Of a stretch of DNA of 11,609 nucleotides, positions 6,311 through 11,609 are shown piece after piece. Every line of letters begins with the position of its first letter. The first letter of the stretch is position 1. Under the pieces are notes generated by a model. The model ran no database searches. It was given only the letters and a program-made list of their open reading frames with translations, and was not told where the DNA came from. Origin of the DNA: Prevotella sp. Lineage in GTDB: Bacteria > Bacteroidota > Bacteroidia > Bacteroidales > Bacteroidaceae. The translations under genes were made by a program, and so were the position numbers. The stretch spans positions 1 through 11,609 of the forward strand of contig JAJQAI010000235.1 of assembly GCA_021203915.1 (NCBI GenBank), given 5' to 3'.

Positions 6311-6567
6311 GTAAGTTTATATTCCGTACCGAATGGTATCAGTTCTTTGACAACTTGAACTATGCTAAAACGGGTGGAAGTGGAGATTGGGACAAGTTTA
6401 TACTTGAGAATCTCAAAGAGCTATTATTTATGATTGACGCATACGTTAATCGTGTTCCATTAGTCCCGTCAAAAGAGATGTATATTGCTGAGGCAGTATT
6501 CATGTCTATTAGGTCACAAATAGACAAGGATTTGATGGCATTAAAAGAAACGGAGGTGGTCAAATGA
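6307..6567 (+). CDS. Small protein, paralogue of the next gene, unknown function
   Basis: 86 aa, starting in an ATGA overlap with the upstream stop and with a strong GGAGGTGA ribosome-binding site (6296-6303). It begins MSKFIFR and ends with SQIDKDLMALKE; the middle is helical (ELLFMIDAYVNR, AVFMSIRSQI). The next gene has the same length and the same end motifs, so the two are a tandem duplication. The shape recalls short DUF6291-like proteins found near replication genes of Bacteroidota phages, but that resemblance is from memory and weak. Confidence 0.75.
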   Translation: MSKFIFRTEWYQFFDNLNYAKTGGSGDWDKFILENLKELLFMIDAYVNRVPLVPSKEMYIAEAVFMSIRSQIDKDLMALKETEVVK

Positions 6568-6824
6568 GTAAGTTTATAGTTCGGTCAAAGTGGGTAGAGT
6601 TCTTTGCGGAGTACCTTAAGTCGCATAGCATAAGAACCAATAGCAAAGAAGGTCATAAATTTCTAGCTTCGTTTTTCGTTCTCATGGTAAAAATCGCAGA
6701 ATACACAAGGACGGGCAAATGCTCCTTCAGCAAATCTCAATACCGAGAAAAGGCGTTTTTTGAAATGCTTAAATCGCAAATAGACACCGATATGGAGCTA
6801 TTAAAGAAAGGAGGTATAGAATGA
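6564..6824 (+). CDS. Small protein, tandem paralogue of the previous gene
   Basis: 86 aa, ATGA overlaps at both ends and GGAGGTGG (6552-6559) upstream. It shares MSKFI-x-R-x2-W-x2-FF at the start and SQID-x-D-x3-LK at the end with the protein at 6307-6567, with little identity in the middle, so the duplication is old. The middle is more basic (EGHKFLASFF, RTGKC), suggesting divergence of surface function, perhaps two halves of a heteromer. Translational coupling to the primase-helicase points to a replication-linked role. No catalytic motif is visible. Confidence 0.75.
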   Translation: MSKFIVRSKWVEFFAEYLKSHSIRTNSKEGHKFLASFFVLMVKIAEYTRTGKCSFSKSQYREKAFFEMLKSQIDTDMELLKKGGIE

Positions 6825-9487
6825 ACACCAAACAATCTATTAAGCCTCTAGAGGCTACTAAAATGACTCAGATAGCACTGGACGGGAAGCCTCAAAATGA
6901 TAAAGGAGAGCCAGTGTTCCTCATCACGATTTTTGAGAGTCGCTATAGGAAACATATCCAAAGTTTTGCTCTTACATTGTCAGAGCTAGAGGCTTGGTTC
7001 AAGAGTGTTACTCACACATCAGAGCCGTCTGCTGAATATCTAAAAATGAATGACGAGCAGAAAACTAAGAGAAAGGACGTTGGTGGTTTCTCTATTGGTT
7101 TCTTTGATGGTGATATTAAGGCTGTTAATCTAATCGGAGGTTTAAGGCTAGCCGTATTGGACTACGATGGTATCAAGGGCTTTACTCTAGAGCAGACGAT
7201 TGAGATTCTCAAGAAGCGTAAGCCTAACACCATAATATTTATTTATCCGACACACAAATGCACTAAGGAGTGCTTACACATACGTGTGATATTTCCACTT
7301 ACCATGTGTGTAGATAAGAAGCAATATAGAGCATTTGTAGATGGTCTAATAGATAGTATTGAAGAACTAAAAGAGTTCGCTGATAAAAGTGCCTCATATC
7401 GTTTGGGCGGTCTTTATTTTTGGAGTTCTCTACCCAAAGATGTTGACATAGAACCTATAACTATTAAAGGTGATTTACTAGAGCCTCAATCTATACTGAA
7501 TGCTAACATCGTTGACTTGCCCGAGAACCATGCTGAGATAGTGGCAGAGGTTGGACAACTTGGTGACCCTAGAAAAAAGCAGGGTATCGTTGGTGACTTT
7601 TGCAAGTGCTACTCCATGCGTGAAGCTATTGAAGCCTTTCTTTCTGATGTATATGACGAAGCTGGCAAAGACAGATATAAATATGTCCCTGCAGACTCTG
7701 TAGCAGGTGCTTGGGTTATTAACGATTACTACCTTTACTCTCATCACTCATCTGACCTTGCTTGTACGGGGCATGCGGTTAATCCTTTTGATGTTGTACG
7801 TCTACACAAGTACAAAGAATTGGATAAGGGTAAAACATACGCTGATATAACCAAAGCACCTTCATACAAGGCTATGGTTGATTTTGCAAGTTCCTTACCT
7901 AAAGTTCGTGCTTTGAGAATAAAGCAAGACTTTGGTTCTCTCAAGCTAGGAAAACCAGCCATGATTGACACCGAAGCCGATTGGTTCACTACCCTAGAAA
8001 GAGAAAAGAAAAGTGGAAATGTTCGGTCAACTATGCGGAATCTTAGAACAATTTTGGACAATGACCCTAATCTTAAAGGTCGCTTCAGAAAGAACAAGTT
8101 TTCGAGTGTCATTATCATATCAAAAGACGTTTTTTGGCTGTCTAAAAGGCATGAACCTAAAGATAGGATGCTAACTGATGATGATGAGTATGATTTAGCC
8201 GAATATCTTGATGTTGCCTATCACATGGAGAATTCCAAAAAAATTCTTCATGATATGCTCACTAACGTTGCTAACGACAATGCTTTTCATCCTTTATTGG
8301 ACTACTTTGAAAGTCTCAAGTGGGATGGCACACCTAGAGTTGAAAGACTAGTCATTAACTATCTAGGGGCGGACGACACCAAACTTAATAGAGCCATAAC
8401 GAAAATCTTCTTGGTTGGGTGTGCTGCTAGAGCCTATGAGCCAACCATTAAATTGGATTATTGCTTTGTGTTTGCTGGAGAAGAAGGTATTGGTAAGTCT
8501 TCTTTACTCAAAATACTCGGTGGCGATTACTACCTTGATACTCCATCTATTGCAGGTAAGGATGGTGTCCTGCAGTTACAAGGTTATATAATAGCTGAAA
8601 TCTCAGAACTAGCAGGGTATAAAACTGCTGAAGTTGAATACATCAAAGGTTTCATCACGAGAACCAATGATATCGTGAGGAAGCCTTATGGGCGGAACTA
8701 TGAAAATTATGTGAGGCAATGTGTCCTATGTGGTACAACAAACGAGACTAATTTTCTCAGAAGCCAAAACGGAAATCGCAGGTTCTTAATCATAGTTTTG
8801 AACAAGACCAAGAGACTTGAGGAGTTAAAATCAACAGCGGATGTGAGGAAGGCTCTCATGGCTATTCGTGACCAAGTTTGGGCTGAGGCTATCCACATGT
8901 ATAAGACGGAACTCAAAACTGGAAAGTTCAATCTCTACTTGAATGAGGAATTAGAAGCGTTGGCTAGGGTGGAACAAAAGAACCACAATGTTAATGCCAC
9001 TAACCCAATTTACACCAGTCTTGATATCTTTCTCAAAACTCCTATAACGGATAATTGGGATGAGTTGGATACTAAGGGGCGAAGGTCTTATTACCATGGT
9101 GACATTACACCTAGAGATGGCAAGGTTCAGCGTAAAAAGATGTGTGCTATGGAATTTCTGACGGAATATCATAACTATAACAAAGAGGATAAATCCTATA
9201 GGACGATGGCAGGTAATGTCAATAATTGGATGAAGAGCGACCATCCCGATTGGAAACATCTTGGCAGGGTAGAGCATCCTTTATATGGTAGGGTGGATAC
9301 CTTTGAGTGCATATCTTCTACTGATGCTACTGAGGATAAGGTGGCTGATAAAGTACCCGATAAGGTGGCTGATAAAGTACCCGATAAGGTGGCTGAGACA
9401 GCTACTAAAACCACTGAAGGCGCTGTAATTGAAGTCCCTACCCGAAAGGTTAATGAACTTTCATTTATAGACGAGGATGACTTATAA
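6821..9487 (+). CDS. Primase-helicase replication protein (VirE_N/VapE type)
   Basis: 888 aa, the likely replication initiator. Residues about 20-210 are a BT4734/VirE_N-like domain with features of an archaeo-eukaryotic primase core: LDYD (113-116) for metal binding, THKCTKECLHIRVIF (144-158) and RLGGLYF (194-200). A second module (about 255-335) includes YSHHSSD and NPFDVVRLHKY, typical of phage primases next to VapE. The VapE P-loop domain (about 475-665) has Walker A GEEGIGKS (553-560), Walker B IIAEISEL (590-597), GTTNETNFL (638-646) and the arginine motif NRRF (652-655). Near the C-terminus (839-859) is a DKVA/DKVP repeat, and the protein ends acidic (FIDEDDL). The start is set by ATGA overlap and GGAGGT (6810-6815). 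The iteron origin lies immediately downstream, as with SaPI rep. The helicase assignment is firm; primase activity is inferred from motifs. Confidence 0.92.
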   Translation: MNTKQSIKPLEATKMTQIALDGKPQNDKGEPVFLITIFESRYRKHIQSFALTLSELEAWFKSVTHTSEPSAEYLKMNDEQKTKRKDVGGFSIGFFDGDIKAVNLIGGLRLAVLDYDGIKGFTLEQTIEILKKRKPNTIIFIYPTHKCTKECLHIRVIFPLTMCVDKKQYRAFVDGLIDSIEELKEFADKSASYRLGGLYFWSSLPKDVDIEPITIKGDLLEPQSILNANIVDLPENHAEIVAEVGQLGDPRKKQGIVGDFCKCYSMREAIEAFLSDVYDEAGKDRYKYVPADSVAGAWVINDYYLYSHHSSDLACTGHAVNPFDVVRLHKYKELDKGKTYADITKAPSYKAMVDFASSLPKVRALRIKQDFGSLKLGKPAMIDTEADWFTTLEREKKSGNVRSTMRNLRTILDNDPNLKGRFRKNKFSSVIIISKDVFWLSKRHEPKDRMLTDDDEYDLAEYLDVAYHMENSKKILHDMLTNVANDNAFHPLLDYFESLKWDGTPRVERLVINYLGADDTKLNRAITKIFLVGCAARAYEPTIKLDYCFVFAGEEGIGKSSLLKILGGDYYLDTPSIAGKDGVLQLQGYIIAEISELAGYKTAEVEYIKGFITRTNDIVRKPYGRNYENYVRQCVLCGTTNETNFLRSQNGNRRFLIIVLNKTKRLEELKSTADVRKALMAIRDQVWAEAIHMYKTELKTGKFNLYLNEELEALARVEQKNHNVNATNPIYTSLDIFLKTPITDNWDELDTKGRRSYYHGDITPRDGKVQRKKMCAMEFLTEYHNYNKEDKSYRTMAGNVNNWMKSDHPDWKHLGRVEHPLYGRVDTFECISSTDATEDKVADKVPDKVADKVPDKVAETATKTTEGAVIEVPTRKVNELSFIDEDDL
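9335..9396 (+). repeat. 24-bp tandem repeat coding DKVA-DKVP units
   Basis: Two exact 24-bp copies (9335-9358, 9359-9382) and a partial third (9383-9396) inside the primase-helicase gene. Each copy encodes DKVADKVP, so at protein level there are five DKV(A/P) units. The exact DNA identity points to recent slippage, and copy number may vary. It probably forms a flexible charged linker before the acidic C-terminus. Confidence 0.9.
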
Positions 9488-9805
9488 ATTCGGACGAAGT
9501 GACGAACCTTCTCTTGGGGGTTCGTCATTCTGAAACACCGATGTACACTAGCTTTGGACGAAGTGACGAACTTGACTAAGTATTTTCAAACTTTTGAAAA
9601 ATAAAAAAAAAGATAAAGGACTAGACATGGTAGATATAGAAATATATATTACTTATAAAATGTTGCGAAAAAGGTTCGTCAGGTTCGTCAGTTCGTCTAA
9701 TCCCAGTGTTTATCGGCCTTTGATTTGACGAGCTATTTTTAGGGGTTCGTCAGTTCGTCAAAATAACATTAATAACGCCAGTTATGGCTAAAAAAATTTA
9801 AAAAA
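9488..9805. other. ori: Replication origin: GTTCGTCA iterons around an AT-rich core
   Basis: No gene lies here. Seven exact GTTCGTCA units: reverse orientation at 9500-9507 and 9564-9571; forward at 9520-9527, 9674-9681, 9683-9690, 9745-9752 and 9753-9760. Near copies are at 9492-9499, 9556-9563, 9691-9698 and 9726-9733. GGACGAAGTGACGAAC is an exact 16-bp direct repeat (9492-9507, 9556-9571). 9500-9508/9519-9527 is a 9-bp inverted repeat. Left units mostly face left and right units face right, around about 100 bp of A/T-rich DNA (9572-9672) with the palindrome TTTTCAAA-ct-TTTGAAAA (9583-9600). This matches the known SaPI origin plan: two iteron sets flanking an AT-rich melting region, just 3' of the rep gene. 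Confidence 0.85.
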
Positions 9806-10228
9806 ATGAAAAAGACAATGGATTTTATTGATAGCGAAGCCAAAAGGCTATTCGCTATGCCAACATTTAATGTGGCAAAAAAGAGAGTGGACAATGATTT
9901 TGAGACTCTCATGACCAAAGAGGAACATGAAGCAGAAGACCACTTACGCAATGAATTATATTCAATTTTTGCTGAGTATTTAAAGAACAAAGGCGTTTAC
10001 AATGAAAAGAGACATGAAGTCCCCATTATAATAGCGCTTAACCTGCGGAAGTTTTATCATATCCTAACGGAGATGTTGTATTCCGACCATTGCAGGGAAT
10101 GCCCCCATTTGAAAGCACGCTACGAATCGGTGTTTAAGGGGTATTGTGAGATTCTTGAGCAATTGGGATTACTCGTGGAGGTTGAACAAAAGTCTGAAGT
10201 TCCTGCTACTACTGAACAAAAAGATTGA
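9806..10228 (+). CDS. Small protein upstream of HNH endonuclease, unknown function
   Basis: 140 aa, helical and charged, not recognised. Cys96-x-x-Cys99 with His101 and Cys114 (in CRECPH and KGYC) could bind a metal. The tail (about 127-140) is low-complexity and acidic/polar. The ATG at 9806 follows an A-rich leader typical of Bacteroidota; an in-frame ATG at 9818 is an alternative. It is the first gene of the packaging group, two bases before the HNH start at 10231, so it may assist DNA cutting or late expression, but this rests on position only. Confidence 0.7.
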   Translation: MKKTMDFIDSEAKRLFAMPTFNVAKKRVDNDFETLMTKEEHEAEDHLRNELYSIFAEYLKNKGVYNEKRHEVPIIIALNLRKFYHILTEMLYSDHCRECPHLKARYESVFKGYCEILEQLGLLVEVEQKSEVPATTEQKD

Positions 10229-10230
10229 GT

Positions 10231-10662
10231 ATGCTTAGAAAAAACGCTAACTTTAAACCGAAGGCTCGTAGAGCAAGTGCTAATAGAACTAGCACCAATA
10301 ACTCCAAACCAAAGAAAAGCCGTAAAGACTATCATGATGAGGAGTATAATCGCTTGTTGCAATCAAAAAGGTGGAGATTGCTTCGGAAGCAGGTTCTTGA
10401 GGAGAACAAGTGCTTGTGTCGTAGATGCATGGAGCAAGGCAGGGTGTCTTTGGCTACTACCATACACCACATAACGCCAGTGCAATGGGGCGTTAGCCTC
10501 AGAGAGAAAGAAAGACTTGCCTTTGATAGAAACAATCTTATGCCTTTATGTGACGAGTGTCATAAGGAAGTTCATCGTACAATGGGCAAGCAAACTCTTA
10601 AGGCTAATCAAGCTAAACTCAAGGCTTACTTAGATGATTTTCGTGAAAGATTTCTTGAATGA
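10231..10662 (+). CDS. HNH endonuclease, packaging-associated
   Basis: 143 aa from ATG 10231; a TTG at 10225 would add two residues and is less likely. The N-terminal 35 residues are very basic. The HNH fold is complete: Cys63-x2-Cys66 (CRRC), the catalytic pair in IHHITPV (His79-His80), Asn102 in NNLMPLC, and Cys107-x2-Cys110-His111 with His115. Small HNH proteins encoded next to TerS and TerL are required for cos cleavage in HK97-like and several Gram-positive cos phages. The position here, followed by TerS and TerL, argues for that role rather than a homing endonuclease. The sequence cut is unknown. Confidence 0.88.
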   Translation: MLRKNANFKPKARRASANRTSTNNSKPKKSRKDYHDEEYNRLLQSKRWRLLRKQVLEENKCLCRRCMEQGRVSLATTIHHITPVQWGVSLREKERLAFDRNNLMPLCDECHKEVHRTMGKQTLKANQAKLKAYLDDFRERFLE

Positions 10663-10780
10663 AAGATTTTAGAAAAAGGGGGTAGCGTTTTTAATCGGAG
10701 GGTGTTTTCCTAGTAAAGCACGTCTGCTCTCTTTTTCTCACGAGAGTGAATATGGTATTAATATTAACAAATAAAAAAAT
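10663..10780. other. Gap between HNH and TerS, possible cos or promoter region
   Basis: 118 bp without a gene. It contains two G-rich patches (10676-10683 and 10697-10703), an imperfect hairpin CTCTC (10727-10731)/GAGAG (10742-10746), the palindrome TTAATATTAA (10758-10767) and an A-rich leader before the TerS ATG. No exact -33/-7 promoter is present. In cos phages the cut site lies near HNH/terS, so this is a reasonable cos candidate without direct proof. Confidence 0.3.
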
Positions 10781-11326
10781 ATGAAAAGAAAACAACTTGT
10801 TGAGCTAGCTAATGAGCGCAAGGCTCAGTTCCTAGACGAATTGCGTAAAAGTGGTGGTGTGATAACCATAGCACTTAAAGCCATTAATGTTTCTTCGGTA
10901 CGCTACTACAAATGGGTAGAAACGGATGAGGAATTCAAGGCTAAAGTTGAGGCGTTGCTTTCAGAACTTAAGGCAGAAAATACGCCAGTTCTGATTATTA
11001 ACGCCAATAAGTCCCAAGTGAAAAAATGGGAAAAGGAAATCCGTAATAGTGTAAACATCCCTGCAGGTGACTTACCACTACTACGAAGAAGATTATCGTA
11101 TGTTTCCGATGTGTCTGCGGTGTTTGAACAATGGGGAATTAAGGCTAAGGCTTCAGATTGCTCTAACGCTACCCTATCATCTTTCTGCTCAGTTGCCAAA
11201 ATTATGGAAACGGCATTGAATGATTTGGATGTTGCGATTAACTCCATTAGGGATAGAGAAGGCAAGCGTAAATTCACGTTTGACATTACTGCCCAGCCTA
11301 TGGAGAAGAAAATAGTTAAACTATAA
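10781..11326 (+). CDS. terS: Probable terminase small subunit
   Basis: 181 aa, ending 11 bases before terL. Residues 12-58 form an N-terminal helix-turn-helix of the type found in phage small terminases (KAQFLDELRKSGG, then ALKAINVSSVRYYKWVETDEEF), which recognises the packaging site. The central part (about 60-160) is helical and suits ring oligomerisation; the C-terminus is short and basic/hydrophobic and may contact TerL. Length is within the usual TerS range. The assignment rests on the HTH pattern and on the HNH-TerS-TerL order. In PICIs the element's TerS redirects packaging to satellite DNA; here a cognate TerL is also encoded. Confidence 0.82.
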   Translation: MKRKQLVELANERKAQFLDELRKSGGVITIALKAINVSSVRYYKWVETDEEFKAKVEALLSELKAENTPVLIINANKSQVKKWEKEIRNSVNIPAGDLPLLRRRLSYVSDVSAVFEQWGIKAKASDCSNATLSSFCSVAKIMETALNDLDVAINSIRDREGKRKFTFDITAQPMEKKIVKL

Positions 11327-11337
11327 TCTATTGTGCC

Positions 11338-11609
11338 ATGACTCAAGAGGAAATTAGGTATCTAACGGAGTTAAAAACTGATACGGCATTGTGGCTCTCT
11401 GATTATAAAGATGAGTTATTCTCTAGGTATAAGTTGGCTCTAGTTAATACAGATAAACGCATTGCGGAATATGTGGCTATGGTTATCGCTAATCCCGATA
11501 GCCATAACCTTTATGAGCTATTAAAACTGAAGCGCTTCTTCGATATGCTAGACGGCTACTACTGGGATGAAAATGGAGTACATAAGTTCCTCAACTTTTG
11601 TGAATCAGA
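11338..11609 (+). CDS. terL: Terminase large subunit, 5' part (continues at position 1)
   Basis: The N-terminal 72 codons and the first base of codon 73 lie at 11338-11554; 11555-11609 repeat the start of the window. Translation begins MTQEEIRYLTEL at an ATG 11 bases after the terS stop and is helical and charged up to the joint (FFDMLDGYYWDENG). The region precedes the ATPase core and probably belongs to the N-terminal segment that contacts TerS. Together with 1-1538 it gives the 584-aa protein described there. Confidence 0.93.
   Translation, partial: MTQEEIRYLTELKTDTALWLSDYKDELFSRYKLALVNTDKRIAEYVAMVIANPDSHNLYELLKLKRFFDMLDGYYWDENGVHKFLNFCES
11555..11609. repeat. Terminal direct repeat marking a circular sequence (copy 2)
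   Basis: Identical to bases 1-55; see copy 1. Counting it once gives the 11,554-bp circle. Confidence 0.95.

Noticed and set aside
9492..9760. CRISPR-like array
   Set aside because: The repeat units are only 8 bp, occur in both orientations and have no regular spacers; the pattern is that of iterons.
10225..10227. TTG as the HNH start, giving a TTGA overlap
   Set aside because: An ATG two codons later needs no rare start; the choice changes only two residues.
3430..11346. Minus-strand ORFs over 60 codons (for example 3588-4040, 7744-8118, 10906-11346)
   Set aside because: All overlap well-supported + strand genes, lack family features and are best read as shadows.

Overview
The window is one complete circular element written linearly. 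The last 55 bases (11555-11609) are identical to the first 55 (1-55), so the closed unit is 11,554 bp, and the large terminase gene runs across the joint (starts at 11338, ends at 1538). The gene content is that of a phage satellite resembling a phage-inducible chromosomal island (PICI): a tyrosine integrase, two small helix-turn-helix factors of the excisionase/AlpA type, a VirE_N/VapE-type primase-helicase with an iteron origin beside it, and a packaging set of HNH endonuclease, small terminase and large terminase. No portal, protease, capsid, tail or lysis gene is present. All genes lie on the + strand.

The likely host is a member of the Bacteroidota, probably Bacteroidales. The integrase promoter matches the Bacteroidota sigma-ABfr consensus TTG-N19-TAnnTTTG exactly, the replication protein has the BT4734/VirE_N-type N-terminus common in that phylum, and base composition is moderately AT-rich with very A/T-rich intergenic DNA. 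Species cannot be told from the sequence. The circle may be the excised or replicating form, or a packaged or tandem form collapsed by assembly; 55 bp is a common assembler k-mer length.

Layout. 1-1538: 3' part of terL. 1539-2161: gene-free region with a G.U-rich terminator, a possible small RNA with a UUCG-loop terminator, five exact and two degenerate ACGGGTAAA repeats in both orientations (probable integrase/attP arm sites), and the integrase promoter. 2210-5327: integrase, a two-part protein ending in an HTH domain, and an unrecognised 303-aa protein, closed by a terminator. 5380-5597: promoter region and a structured leader. 5598-9487: AlpA/Xis-like HTH protein, winged-helix-like protein, two duplicated small proteins and the primase-helicase, all joined by 4-base ATGA overlaps. 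9488-9805: replication origin with GTTCGTCA iterons in mirror-image clusters around an AT-rich core. 9806-11609 and on to 1538: small unknown protein, HNH endonuclease, TerS and TerL.

Working model (inference): the integrase module keeps the island in the chromosome. The two HTH paralogues (in 3625-4392 and 5598-5909) probably read related DNA sites and set the switch between integration and excision/replication. The replication operon copies the circle from the adjacent iteron origin. HNH-TerS-TerL then cut and package the DNA into particles supplied by a helper phage. The most unusual points are the presence of a full terminase in an element with no portal or capsid, the origin architecture, and the stacked RNA-level control signals around the excisionase-like gene.
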